From Tridacna crocea (lineage: Eukaryota; Mollusca; Bivalvia; Cardiida; Cardiidae): 64,000 bases of DNA. Position numbers and translations under genes: made by a program. Positions 1-10,109 of this stretch are shown here, piece after piece. The stretch spans positions 37,044,172 to 37,108,171 of the forward strand of contig OX031063.1 in assembly GCA_943736015.1 (NCBI GenBank), written 5' to 3'. The notes below the pieces were generated by a model that ran no database searches, was not told the origin of the DNA, and was given only the letters and a program-made list of their open reading frames with translations. How positions within the stretch are numbered: position 1 is the first letter of the stretch; each line of letters opens with the position of its first letter.

Positions 1-23
1 GTTACTTTAGATACACAGATAGC

Positions 24-252
24 TTAACTCATTACCAAACACCAATATTTTGGGCTAGTCCAAATCAAAAACATTTGCAGACAACAAAATAATAGTGACT
101 GAAAACTTGAAATTTGTTTTGTGAAGAGTAGAAAACATTTTGGGAAAAGGAGAAAATGCTGGTTACCAGCATTTTCTCCTTTTCCCAAAATGTTTTCTAA
201 AAGCTTCTTTCTCAGGGTCGTCAAAAGTAGGGATTGTGTGGTAATGGGTTAA
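24..252 (-). mobile_element. MITE-1 copy, full length, TTAA to TTAA
   Basis: Palindromic core at 127-197. The core reads ATTTTGGG / CCCAAAAT where the consensus is ATTGTGGG / CCCACAAT, so a private change is mirrored on both arms. Confidence 0.9.
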
Positions 253-654
253 AAAGATGAGAATAAGGAAATTCGAATATTATACGTATAGATACTATAT
301 TTCAAATGGTGACATTGCTTTTCCAGCGGATCAATCAATTATTAATCGATTTTTTTTTTTAATCATTTCCATTACTAAAATACTAAACCACTTACAAATG
401 AAAACATTCCGGGTCGTTATGCAGGTATAAACTGAAGACGCCAAAGTAAATTTCAGATCAAACTCCGCGCAATGTAGAGCGGTTTGTCATAAAAGAAATC
501 CAAACAGACTTTAGCTGGAAAAAAAAAAAACATTTGCCTTGTCAGAGAAAAGCCATATTGTAAAAGTAATTTGGAGTAGCAATGACTTTTCAAGAGAGGA
601 AAATGCTATGTTCAGCAGAAGAAAACGGGTAACTATTCTTGCTAGGTGAAAAAA
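253..654. other. intergenic, nothing recognised
   Basis: AT-rich, with poly-T and poly-A runs. No frame or repeat I can name. Confidence 0.5.
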
Positions 655-1040
655 ATGCTAGACGTTACAAAACTCTGGGCTTCCTCATATCGAAAGCATT
701 TGCTTGTACTACAAGTTAAACGATATGCCAACGATGGGGTTTGCTATAATCTGGTTGAAAACACTTGGGGGAAATGCTGGTTACCAGCATTACTCCATTT
801 CCCTCAATGTTTTAACCTTTTCCCAATCAATCTCTGTTTTTCACGACCCTGAAAAAAGAACACTTTTGAAAACATCGTGGAAAAAGGAGAAAATGCTGGA
901 AACCAGCATTTTCTCCTTTTCTCACAATGTTTTCTAACCTCGCAGAACAAATTTCAATTCTTGACATACGTTAATACTGAATTTTCGTCTGCAAATGCTC
1001 TCAATTTGGACCAGTCTAAAATTTTGTCGTTTGGTAATGT
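655..1040 (+). mobile_element. two diverged MITE-1 copies
   Basis: The first (~655-835) keeps only the core and part of the long arm in reverse. The second (~835-1040) is plus-oriented and ends GTCGTTTGGTAATG without the terminal TTAA. Confidence 0.75.
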
Positions 1041-2224
1041 GTCTAAGAGCCTCTTTCCTCAAGATAGAATTCTTTATACAGGGTGAAAAGTTGTCCACTG
1101 CAGTTTAGGAAAAGCCCTTTCTTGATACGGTAACCGGTTAACGTGTCGCGGTCACAAATGACCTTTGGTCCTGAGTAGTGTCGTCAGCGTAATACTGACG
1201 AAACCTCATCTTTAAATTGAAATGAAGGGCGGATTAAAGGGTCATATTGGGGTTTGCCGTTGGCAATAGGGCTCAATGGACCCCAAAAGGTTTTTAAGAA
1301 AACACAAATTGGCTTGTTAACTCCAAAAAATACATTCTTATGGAATGTCTCGGGTGTTGGGTCGCAAAGACGCCATCATCAAAGTTCATGACCACAAGAC
1401 ACCTCTTACACGTGCTTCCGGCCTGATTACAAGATACAAGTCTATAAAACTTCATTTTCTACAGGATTATACTATAATTTTTCAAAATGCTGTTTTCGAC
1501 AGTACAAATATTGTTCCAGGTAAACATCTAGAATATCGACAGGAAACACCTTGGTTTCACTAGTAATATACATGTATTCTGAGGAATCCAATGACTTGCC
1601 CAAGAACACTCCGATGAAAGTGTTCCTCAGCTGAGGATCAAACCCGATCACTGAGCCCCCATACTTGCAAAAACAATTTTAACATAAGAAGAAAATACCC
1701 AGAGATTAAAAGAAAAACAAAGGGTAGGTGTAACGTGTATTTTAATGAAAAATCTAAATTGATAAGCTATCATTTACATCAGGTATCGTATATATATAGA
1801 TATAAGATCCCTGTTTACATGGACAAATAATGTATACTTTTTTTATCATAAGAATATGCGACTGATAAAAAAGTACTGTTATTGTTATCTCAACAACTAA
1901 TAATTGATGAACAAATAAAAGCGATACTTTTAATTATCACACTAGTTATAGGGGCCTTCACACATTATTCTTTACTTTTCTCGATAAAAATCGTCTGAAA
2001 AAGCCGAACTTATCGATTCCGCAACAGGTATTCTTATCACGTGAGAATTTCTGAAAGGAAAGGTATTCGTCCTGCACATATTTTCGGATAAGGTGAGAAA
2101 ATAAACAAAACGTTTCTTTTAAATGAAATATTCATCTTTCCAGTTAATCTTTGTCTTCTGTTGCTTTTTACAATAAAAAAAAAGAAAACAGTTGAATCCT
2201 CGAGGTTAAAAGACCCTCGAAGTT
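1041..2224. other. intergenic, nothing recognised
   Basis: It has GGATCAAACCCGATCACTG at ~1636, which resembles a weak tRNA-like B box, and otherwise unique AT-rich sequence. No coding signal. Confidence 0.4.
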
Positions 2225-2400
2225 TTTCAGGCATTTTTAGAAAGGAGAAAAGGCTGATAACCAGGATTTATTACTTTTCTTGCAATGTTTAATGTCCTCT
2301 CACAGTCTAGTTCTATCATTTTAGTAGCATTTAACGTGAAGTCTACTTCTGTTTTCAGATTGGACAACTTTAAGATTTTGTTGTGTTGAAAGGAGTTAAT
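2225..2400 (+). mobile_element. degenerate MITE-1 copy
   Basis: The core is eroded (GGCTGATAACCAGG), and the arm drifts from consensus before AAAGGAGTTAA. Confidence 0.55.
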
Positions 2401-2501
2401 TAATCAACGACTATAACTTTTTCATTGAAATCACATTTCTATCTTCATGTACAAATAATACGTGTATGGAGATATGCTGGTATTCATCAAGTTTCTAAAT
2501 T

Positions 2502-2706
2502 TTAATTCTTATCTTGCTTAATAACTAAAATGAAATTTTCAATTCAATAATGAAAACAAAAAGACAGTCTTTAACTTTGGGGGAATAATATCTCTTTAGA
2601 GGACTGTGTAGATCCAAGATCAGACTGCACGTTCCGAGCAGTCTGATCTTGATCTCCGCTGTCAATAAATTGTCAGTTAGTCGCGCTTAGCAGCCTAAAA
2701 GTAAAC
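2502..2706 (-). mobile_element. MITE-2 copy
   Basis: MITE-2 has ends TTAACCCTTTGGCTGC ... TTAGCAGGATAAGAGTTTAA and a central hairpin GATCAGACTGCAC/GTGCAGTCTGATC. This copy is in reverse, with CACGTTCCGAGCAG at the centre. Confidence 0.75.
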
Positions 2707-3018
2707 ATTTTTTTCATGTCAGTATCATAAAATAGTTAAATAAAAAACATTTTTCTAAACACATATGCCACTGCAAATATTTTTGGTGCGTTTCGTGCCG
2801 CAGGGACCTTGTTACGATGACGTTTTGATGAAGTCGACATATTTGAGAAAATTAGCAAGCTATCAGATAATACAGCGATATCGATAAGGCATGATAATAT
2901 CTGTTATCTGTCCCATAAAAATGTTTAATTGCTCAAAGGAGTAATTTAAGGAATGTGCGAAAGTGTAATACACCTCCAAATTAGCGAGTCTCCTTGCGAT
3001 CTTTGATGTTAGTTTCAC

Positions 3019-3246
3019 TTTACCCTTTCCCAAACGACAAATTTTGGACTCTTCCAAACCAAAATAGTTTGCAGACGACAATTTTAGATTTGGAGAAAAT
3101 GCCAAAAAGTTCTCAAAAAGGGTAGAAAACATTGTGGGAAAAGGAGAAATTGCTCGTTACGAGCAATTTTTCCTTTTCCCGCAGTGTTTTCAAAAGACTT
3201 TTACTACAGATACGTAAAAAACAGGTCTTGTTTGGGAAAGGGTTAA
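3019..3246 (-). mobile_element. MITE-1 subfamily B copy
   Basis: Subfamily B has the core TTGCTCGTTACGAGCAA instead of ATGCTGGTTACCAGCAT, and outer arms naming CTTCCAAACC and ACGTAAAAACCAGGG. It lies 150 bp left of the Ginger-like element. Confidence 0.88.
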
Positions 3247-3396
3247 ACACCGGTTCTCATCGGGTGACAAAATGATTTGGCGTATCAGTATTCTCAAGTT
3301 TAGATTAAAAGTACCGTTCGGAAAAGAACAGAATAGAATGGTATTACAGAGAAGCAGATATATGGTCAAAATCACAAATCACACGATACATGTATA

Positions 3397-3535
3397 TGTT
3401 ACAGCCAATCTGTGAAATCAGCCATTTCATGAAATGGCTGAAACATTTTAGCCATTTCATGAAATGCCTAATTCATTCAGCCATTTCATGAAATGACTAA
3501 AATATTTCAGCCATTTCATGAAATGACTGAAATTC
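3397..3535 (+). repeat. left terminal inverted repeat of the Ginger-like element
   Basis: Pairs with 5277-5415. Four copies of the CAGCCATTTC/GAAATGGCTG palindrome are spaced by ~10-14 bp. A further copy of the terminal motif GCCAATCTGTG lies just inside, at ~3575-3585. Confidence 0.8.
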
Positions 3536-3759
3536 TGATGTCAATATTACACAGTTTGTCTGATGGATTTTCAGCCAATCTGTGTAAAAAAATCTAGAGT
3601 TTATTTAAATTGGTAAATGAGTATATTAATGAATTGAAGAGAAGCTTTGTTTCAGAAGTACCCCCAATGTGAGAAGCATCTCTTACCAAGAAGTATCGAC
3701 AACCAGACAATTACAGACCTGAAATTAGACAAATGAAGAAATCCAGACACTAGTACTAC

Positions 3760-4620
3760 TTGCTGTCCAAATACGAACTACTTCAGTGCAGCGATGTAGG
3801 GAAGCTGATCAAGAAAAGACAATCCCTTGAAGAACGTCCACTGAATTTTACTACTATCGAAGACACTTTCCACATTATCCACAACGCTCACATTACTACA
3901 GGTCACGGTGGCCGAGACAGAATGGTGAAACACCTGAAGGACAAGTACGCCAACATAACGAAAGACTCAGTGGAATTGTTCAAGTCCTACTGTCTCGCCT
4001 GTCAAGAGAAAAGAAAACGCCCGAAGACTCAAGGTGTCGTCGTTAAGCCAATCCTATCCAGTGAGTTCAACTCCCGTGCCCAGGTTGATCTCATCGACAT
4101 GCAGTCTCTACCCAATGGGCAATTCATTATGGTGTACCAATGCCACCTAACGGAACAAACAAACAAAACCTAACGGAATTTGTGATTCTACGACCTACGA
4201 CCACTTCCTTCGAAAAGAGCCACAGAAGTCGCTTTCCAACTCCTTGATATCTTTCTTGTCTTCGGTGCCCCAGCGATCCTACAGAGCGACAAAGGATCAG
4301 AATTCACAGCCCAGGTCATTACAGAACTGAAGAGTTTATGGCCACAACTTGTTATGGTTCACGGAAAACCAAGACATCCCCAAAGCCAAGGCTATGTAGA
4401 GAGAGCAAACAGTGACATAAAAGATTTCCTAGTATCCTGGATGAGCGACAACAATATGAATGATTGGACAATCGGCCTGAAATTTACCCAACAGCAGAAA
4501 AACTGTTCTCACCACTCCGGAATAAGCACTGTTTGGCAAAAATCCAAAAGTCGGACTTACATCTTCCAGTCTGCCAGCTGAGATCCTGGAAAGACTACAG
4601 TCTGAAGACGATCTACTAGC
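3760..4620 (+). pseudogene. broken Gypsy-type (KRBA2-like) integrase of the Ginger-like element
   Basis: The first open piece (3760-4173) has the zinc motif H44-x4-H49-x28-C78-x2-C81 and the first catalytic Asp in DLIDMQS. A short direct duplication near 4150-4175 breaks the frame, and a second shift lies near 4215. The frame from ~4220 holds the second Asp (QSDKGSEF) and, 36 residues on, the Glu (SQGYVERAN). A third shift near 4510 separates a C-terminal piece ending EDDLLALCHQP. All three acidic residues survive, but no continuous protein can be made. Integrases of this type cut and join element ends to target DNA. Confidence 0.8.
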
Positions 4621-4654
4621 ACTCTGCCATCAACCATAATTACCTACACCAGTG

Positions 4655-5080
4655 TTACAATCTACAGCTACCAACATTCTACCATCTACCACTACCAACG
4701 GTCTACAGTTTACAACTACAAACACTCTACCAGCTACCACTACCGATGGCCTACAGTCTACAGCTACCACTACCAATGGTCTACAGTCTACAATTACCAA
4801 CACTCTACCAGCTATCAATACCGACGGTCTACAGTCTACAATTACTAACAATCTATCAGCTACCACTACCAGTACTCTATCAACTACCACTACCAGTACT
4901 CTACCAGCTACCACTACCGACATTCTACAACCCACAACTACCAACACTCTACCAGCTACCACTACCAGTACTCTACCAGCTACCACTACCAGTACTCTAC
5001 CAGCTACCACTACTAGCACTCTACCAGCTACCACTACCGACATTCTACAACCCACAACTACCAATATTCTAACATCTATC
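4655..5080 (+). repeat. 24-bp minisatellite inside the Ginger-like element
   Basis: About 17 units of the type CTACCAGCTACCACTACCAG, with period 24 (some 18 or 27). Because 24 is a multiple of 3 and the unit lacks stops, two plus frames and one minus frame stay open and give Thr-rich or Val-rich peptides. I regard these frames as by-products. Confidence 0.85.
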
Positions 5081-5100
5081 AACTGTTGTCTGTAATCTCC

Positions 5101-5146
5101 TTGAATTTGGACCAGTCTAAAATTTTGTTGTCTGGTAATGGTTTAA
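5101..5146 (+). mobile_element. MITE-1 right-end fragment inside the Ginger-like element
   Basis: Only the last ~45 bp of the long arm (GGACCAGTCTAAAATTTTG to GGTAATGGTTTAA) remain. Confidence 0.7.
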
Positions 5147-5276
5147 TGCCCACCCAATTTATCATTGACTAGTTTCTTCACTTTTGACGAAAAATCAATG
5201 TACGCACGTAATATGTTCAAAATAAGTAATACATGTATAATTTTAAGTTTCAGCCATTTCATGAAATGGCTGGAGC

Positions 5277-5415
5277 AAATTTCCAGCCATTTCATGAAAT
5301 GGCTGAAATATTTTAGTCATTTCATGAAATGGCTGAATGAATCAGGCATTTCATGAAATGGCTAAAATTTTCAGTCATTTCATGAAATGGCTGATTTCAC
5401 AGATTGGCTGTAACA
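5277..5415 (-). repeat. right terminal inverted repeat of the Ginger-like element
   Basis: Reverse complement of the left repeat with a few substitutions. One more palindrome unit follows internally at ~5250-5275, so this side has five units. Confidence 0.8.
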
Positions 5416-5460
5416 TATATACAATATCAAGCATCAAATTTGCAGTTATCCAGCTCTCTC

Positions 5461-5790
5461 AGTTTTTATGTCAAGACCCTTTTTAAAGCTATCAAATTAT
5501 CGCACGTTTCGTGACACGCCTAATGTAATTACATCCACGGGGATTCATACCAGCTTCCTGCTTCTTTAGGCTCAAAAGATGGTCTTAAAGAAAGTGCTGA
5601 AAGGTTGATCCGATTTTCACTTTATACTATCCTATGCCATCATCTGATTAACTCGGACTTTACTGTTGCGTCGCCTACTGTGTTATATTGTTAATGCTCC
5701 TGTCAATTCTTCACACCTCAACTTTTCGGATATAGAGCGGATTTAGTACCTATCACTAATTTTGTCAATGACACTGGGCCTCGTATGGTC
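5461..5790 (+). repeat. dispersed repeat, inverted partner of 16005-16355
   Basis: Shares, in reverse complement, GTGACACGCCTAATGTAATT, GAAGCAGGAAGCTGG and CCATCATCTGATTAACTCGG with the partner. Near-colinear over ~330 bp with scattered changes. Adjacent to a CT run at 5836-5886. Confidence 0.8.
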
Positions 5791-5832
5791 GGCGACCGTT
5801 TTGTCAATGACACTTGGCCTCGTATGGTCTAC

Positions 5833-5835
<3 letters not shown>

Positions 5836-5879
<44 letters not shown>

Positions 5880-5886
5880 CTCTCTC
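5836..5886 (+). repeat. (CT)n microsatellite
   Basis: About 24 CT units with one interruption. Confidence 0.95.
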
Positions 5887-6014
5887 ATTGAAATTCCATT
5901 TAGAGGAGTTGGTAATTTGAAAGGCATAGAACTCACTCACTATCAATCAAAATATAAACCAATAAATTAGCCTTCTTTACCAAGCAATTCCATGTCTTAA
6001 CGGCTCCTTTAGCA

Positions 6015-6150
6015 ATAGGGTTTAAAAAAAAAAAAAAAAAACAGTGTGGAAAAACAAGAAAATGATGGTTACCAATGTCTTTCTACCCATCTATCTGTAT
6101 AAATATATATATCTGTAAATGCTTTCAACACGGACAAGTGTTGTTAAATA
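6015..6150. mobile_element. degenerate MITE-1 fragment
   Basis: A core-like GATGGTTACCAATG and an arm piece AATGCTTTCAACACGGACAAG survive next to a poly-A run. Confidence 0.4.
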
Positions 6151-6175
6151 TTACTCGGTCAGTTGGCTAAGATCT

Positions 6176-6374
6176 GGGCCCGTATTTACCAACCATTCTT
6201 AAGAACGTTCTTTGTCTTATTTTCCAGATTTTTCTACATTTGTAAGTAACACAACTTCTGATTGGCTAAACCGAATGGTTTAGCCAATCAGAAGTTGTGT
6301 TACTTACAAATGTAGAATACCTTGGAGAATAAGATTAAGAATATTCTCAAGAATGGTTGGTGAATACGGGACCT
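6176..6374. mobile_element. MITE-5 copy with a perfect ~39-bp-arm hairpin
   Basis: Inverted ends GGGCCCGTATTTACCAACCA ... TGGTTGGTGAATACGGGACC. The centre pairs perfectly around GAATG (GATTGGCTAAACC / GGTTTAGCCAATC and outward). Both arms carry TTGTAAGTAAC where other copies have TTGAAAGTAAC. Confidence 0.8.
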
Positions 6375-6484
6375 GGAATCAGCCCTAGTCAACTCTCTCA
6401 CTATAAGTAAATGACCTACATGTTTGCATTGGCTATGAATATAGTTCCGCTGCAAAATGAAGACACAGTTTGGCCTTCTAAAAC

Positions 6485-6575
6485 ACAGTAGTGGACAGCG
6501 TAGATCAGAGATCAGACTGCACGTTCTGTGCAGTCTGATCTTGATCTTCTCTGTCCACAAAAGCGTCTGGTGTCA
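6485..6575 (-). mobile_element. MITE-2 central hairpin
   Basis: GATCAGACTGCAC GTTCT GTGCAGTCTGATC is intact and the outer ends are missing. Confidence 0.65.
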
Positions 6576-6932
6576 TCAACAGTAAGAAAGAGTTAAGACA
6601 AATGCTTCCTGCCGATATTAACAAATTTACGATTTCATTGATAAACTTTGTAAGATTATCACTTAAGATGACAAGTTAAGATCTTTGGATCATTATTATA
6701 TTATCATTGTATAAAAGACAGCAATATGAGACAAGAACCTTCTTCACACAATGTTTTGAAAAATTGTCTACCGGGGGATGAGGATAAAAAAGAGTATTTA
6801 AATGATTTATGTGGATCAATAGCGCTAAAACTGAAATAAGTATCTGCTGATTCTTATCTTTGTCGCAGACAACGTATAACTGTGTAACTAAGCTAAATTA
6901 AAGAGAAAAAAGAAAAACATGCAGACAACCAT

Positions 6933-7160
6933 TTAACCCTTTCTCAAACGACAAGTTTTGGACTCTTCCAAACCTAAAGAGTTTGCAGACAACAATTTTA
7001 GGTTTGAAGAAAATGGCAGAAAGGTCTCGAAAAGGGTAGAAAACACTGTGGAAAAAGGAGAAATTGCTCGTTACGAGCAATTTCTCCTTTTCCCATAGTG
7101 CTTTCAAAAGACTTTAACTGCAGACACGTAAAAACCAGGGCTTGTTTGAGAAGGGGTTAA
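6933..7160 (-). mobile_element. MITE-1 subfamily B copy, full length
   Basis: TTAACCCTTTC start and GGGGTTAA end, with core TTGCTCGTTACGAGCAA. One arm has GTGGAAAAAGG and the other CCTTTTCCCATAG, so the stem has a few mismatches. Confidence 0.9.
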
Positions 7161-7313
7161 AATATAATTTCTACTTTGGATTTGTCTTTGACGAGTTAAG
7201 ACTATTTTAGGAAAAAATTGAAAAAATATTGTGGTAGCTAGCATTTCCCATGATGTTTTCAAGATGCTTCTTTTTTCAGGACATAAAGGCAAGATCATTT
7301 GGCTTAGGGGTGG

Positions 7314-7592
7314 TTAACTCTTTACCATACGACAAAAAATGTAGACTTGTCCAATTTGGAAGCATTTGCAGACTACAATTTAAATGTAATATGATAATGG
7401 AATTTGCCTTATGGTACAAAAACCTTGTGGGTAAAGGAGAAAATGCTGGTAACCAGCATTTTCTCCTTTTCCCACAATGTTTTCTACCCTGCTGGAAACA
7501 AATTTCAATTTTTGAGATAAGTTTTATTTTGTCGTCTGCAAGTGCTTTCAATTTGGACCAATCGAAAATTTTGTCGTTTGGTAAAGAGTTCA
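7314..7592. mobile_element. chimeric MITE-1 with the long arm on both sides
   Basis: Both halves are of the long-arm type (GCATTTGCAGAC... on the left, GTCTGCAAGTGC... on the right), so the element is palindromic end to end. The two arms have diverged, so the event is not recent. Confidence 0.8.
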
Positions 7593-7724
7593 GTGAGATA
7601 AAACACCGTAAACGATTTGTTGAAATTAATCAGAATCTTATCAGAATCGTGGTGACGACAGTAGTCAGTATTTTCAAAGTATCTGCTGGTATTTTTATTA
7701 TGATCTATATATCTATAAATCAGC

Positions 7725-7840
7725 TCTGATAGGCTCTAGTCGGCACTTGTGAAGTCAGTTATGTACAATATACAGTAAGGTTCGGGGTGGGGCTGGGGCT
7801 GGCAATAAATTTGTAAGTTTCAATACGTGCACGCTTAACC
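7725..7840 (+). repeat. single unit related to the 9425-9775 tandem repeat
   Basis: Shares GTTATGTACAATATACAGTA and AAATTTGTAAGTTTCAATACG with the later array. Confidence 0.6.
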
Positions 7841-8050
7841 CTTTACCAAATTATTCCAAATTAAAAAACCTTGAAGAAGACGGCTTTTGAAAAGGAATGT
7901 TGAAAAAATAGAAGCCGTTTTTTTCTCTCCCTTTCTTCAATGTTTTCAACCATTTCTATAACACATCCTATAATTTTGAACCACTTTATTTTGTCGCCTG
8001 CAGATGCTTTGGATGGGAAAGTTGAAGGTTTTATCGTTTGACAGAAAATT
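7835..8050 (+). mobile_element. diverged MITE-1 copy
   Basis: Starts TTAACCCTTTACC. The central palindrome is replaced by a short AGAAGCCG/CGGCTTTT-like pairing, and the right arm keeps GTCGCCTGCAGATGCTTT. Confidence 0.6.
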
Positions 8051-8089
8051 CTTTAAATCGGTATTGATTTTAACAGACAAGAAAAGTTG

Positions 8090-8284
8090 ACACATATCCA
8101 AATACTGAAAGCATTAACAAACAAAAACTAAATGCGATACAAATGCAAAACGGTGTCCTTGAAAGGATAGAAAACATCCTGGGAACAGGAGAAAATGCTG
8201 GTTGTCAGCATTTTCTCCTGTTTCCAGGATGTTTCAATAAACGCATTCTTGTCTGGGTAGCTTAAAACCAGAATTATAGTTTAA
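8090..8284 (-). mobile_element. MITE-1 copy with a mirrored altered core
   Basis: The core reads CATCCTGGGAACAGGAG on one arm and the complement of CATCCTGGAAACAGGAG on the other. Three changes from consensus are shared by both arms and one is not. Its terminal TTAA is shared with the next copy. Confidence 0.8.
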
Positions 8285-8508
8285 CCCATTACCAGACAAT
8301 CCCTACTTTTGATACTCCTGGAAAAGAGGCCTTTTGAAAACATTGTGGGAAAAGGAGAAAATGCTGGTACCCAGCATTTTCACCTTTTCCCGCAATATTT
8401 TCCTACTTTCCCAACACATTTTTCAAATTTTCAGTCGCTTTAATTTTTTGTCTGCAAATGCTTTCGATTTGGACAAGCCTAGAATTTTGTCGTTTGGTTA
8501 TGAGTTAA
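8281..8508 (+). mobile_element. MITE-1 copy, full length
   Basis: TTAACCCATTACC...GGTTATGAGTTAA. It shares its left TTAA (8281-8284) with the preceding copy. Confidence 0.88.
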
Positions 8509-8545
8509 GACTTTATATAGGAGATATAGTGTACAAAGCGGAAGC

Positions 8546-8760
8546 TTAACCCTTTGGCTGCTTATCGCGTCTCGCTGACCTTTTGCGGACATTGTAGATC
8601 AAGATCAGACTGCACAGAACGTGCAGTCTGATGTTAGATCCACATTGTCCGATATATGGAGATATTATTCCCTAAAACATAACCTTCAAATAACAATATT
8701 TGGGTTTTTATCATCGACTTTGAAATTTCGTTTTAGTTATTTAGCAGGATAAGAGTTTAA
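8546..8760 (+). mobile_element. MITE-2 copy, full length
   Basis: TTAACCCTTTGGCTGC to AGGATAAGAGTTTAA, 215 bp: the best reference copy in the window. Confidence 0.85.
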
Positions 8761-8776
8761 AAATCTAATTACTTGG

Positions 8777-8890
8777 AGACATGCTCTATGAAAGGGAGCT
8801 TAAATGCGTCTTCTAAAAAGTATAGACCAAGATCTACCTGCGCTTGCCGCGTTGACTGTTCTATGTCGAAACTGTTTCACTTTTAGTAAC
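8777..8890. mobile_element. MITE-4 fragment
   Basis: ACATGCTCTATGAAAGGGAG followed by a worn hairpin (CTACCTGCGCTTGCCGCG). Confidence 0.45.
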
Positions 8891-8984
8891 TTTGTGGTCT
8901 GTGCATTGCCTGCGACGAATTTATAAAATTTGCGCACGACAGATTAAATATAGCATGATTTTCTGTCTTTGATATACATGTATA

Positions 8985-9109
8985 GGGTAAAACACATTGT
9001 GAAAAAAGGGAAAAAAATCTACTTTCGAGCATATTCTCCTTTCCCACAATGTTTTCAAAAGCTTTCCTCATCAGGGTTGTTAATCTCGGATTGTGTAATA
9101 AGGTGTTAA
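8985..9109 (-). mobile_element. truncated MITE-1 copy
   Basis: Core with a damaged centre (TTCGAGCATATTC) plus the short arm ending TGTGTAATAAGGTGTTAA. The long arm is missing. Confidence 0.65.
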
Positions 9110-9117
9110 AGTGCTTC

Positions 9118-9352
9118 TTAATTCTTTACCAAACGACGAAATATTGGACTAGTCCAAATTCAAAGCAATTACAGACGACAAAATAAATGTGATTCAAAAT
9201 TTATTAAATTTCGTTTGAGAAGGGTAGAAAACATTGTGAGAAAAGGAGAAAATGCTAGTTACCAGCATTTTTTTTATCCTTTTCTCACAATGCTTTCAAA
9301 AGGCTTCTTTCTCAGGGTCGTTAAAAGTCGTGATTGTGTTGTAAAGGGTTAA
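9118..9352 (-). mobile_element. MITE-1 copy, full length
   Basis: The core has GTGAGAAAAGG / CCTTTTCTCAC, a mirrored G-to-A change relative to GTGGGAAAAGG. A run of extra T breaks the right arm. Confidence 0.88.
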
Positions 9353-9424
9353 AGAAGAAATAAGCAGTAGCAACATATTATAGATAGATTCCCAACAACA
9401 ACAACATATACCTCTGATTGGAAT

Positions 9425-9775
9425 TTGAAGTTATGTACAAGAAACAATAGGTCATAAATTTGTTAATTTCAACACGTGTCGGCTCAAAGCGATCTTGACT
9501 TCTCTCAAGTTAGATGATTATAGCAACAGTATGCCGTTACTATATTGTTGATAAATTCCCTCCAGTCGGTGCTTCTGAAGTAAGTTATATACAATATACA
9601 GTAGGCCATAAACTTGCAAATTTCAACACGTGCCAGCTTAAAGCCACTTGTCTCATGGTAGATGATAACCAACTATTGCTGTTGCTGAATGATCGATTGC
9701 CCCTAGTCGGGACTTTTGAAGTTAGTAATATATAATATACAGTCGGTTATTAACTTGTAAATTTCATAATGTACA
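9425..9775 (+). repeat. ~140-152-bp tandem repeat, about 2.5 units
   Basis: GG(T/C)CATAAA(T/C)TTG...AATTTCAACACGTG recurs at ~9452, ~9604 and ~9744 with ACAATATACAGT between units. Confidence 0.7.
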
Positions 9776-9829
9776 TTAGACTTTTCTTTTAAGTTCTGAT
9801 AAGGAACAGAGGCGGTAGCGTTTTGTTCA

Positions 9830-10045
9830 CACTTATCCTTTGGTCACACATTCCTAAATTTTAAAGATCCCGAAAAATACGGCTTTTTAAAACATCATGG
9901 GAAAAGGGGAAAACGCTGGTGAACATCATTTATTTTTCATTTCCCTCCAAAGACAAAAATCATCACTTTGCACATTTCTTTGTCGTCGGCAAAATGCTTT
10001 CAATTTAGTCTAGTTCAAAATTTTGTCGTTTGGTACGGGTCAAGG
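9830..10045 (+). mobile_element. diverged MITE-1 copy
   Basis: The right end GTCGTTTGGTACGGGTCAA and GATCCCGAAAAATACGGC are recognisable. The palindrome has decayed. Confidence 0.6.
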
Positions 10046-10109
10046 CACGGTTCACAATGTAATCTGGTTAAGTTTAAACATATTTATTTTACATCGATTG
10101 AGAAACAAG

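Larger units (their letters stand above)
3397..5415 (+). mobile_element. Ginger-like DNA transposon with integrase and palindrome-built inverted repeats
   Basis: A 2.0-kb element bounded by TGTTACAGCC...GGCTGTAACA, with a TATA target duplication outside each end (3393-3396, 5416-5419). The inverted repeats are ~139 bp and each holds several ~22-bp palindromes (CAGCCATTTC/GAAATGGCTG). Inside is a broken Gypsy-type integrase with an HHCC zinc motif and a DDE core, followed by a 24-bp minisatellite. TIR ends of form TGTNR...YNACA, a 4-bp duplication and a Gypsy-like integrase are the marks I know for Ginger transposons. There are no LTRs, gag or reverse transcriptase. Confidence 0.75.

Noticed and set aside
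4630..5095. Thr-rich or Val-rich mucin-like protein in the minisatellite
   Set aside because: Open frames occur on both strands only because the 24-bp unit lacks stops. There is no signal peptide, partner exon or start context.
3397..5415. LTR retrotransposon or endogenous retrovirus remnant
   Set aside because: The integrase is Gypsy-like, but the flanks are inverted, not direct, repeats, and no gag, protease, reverse transcriptase or envelope is present.
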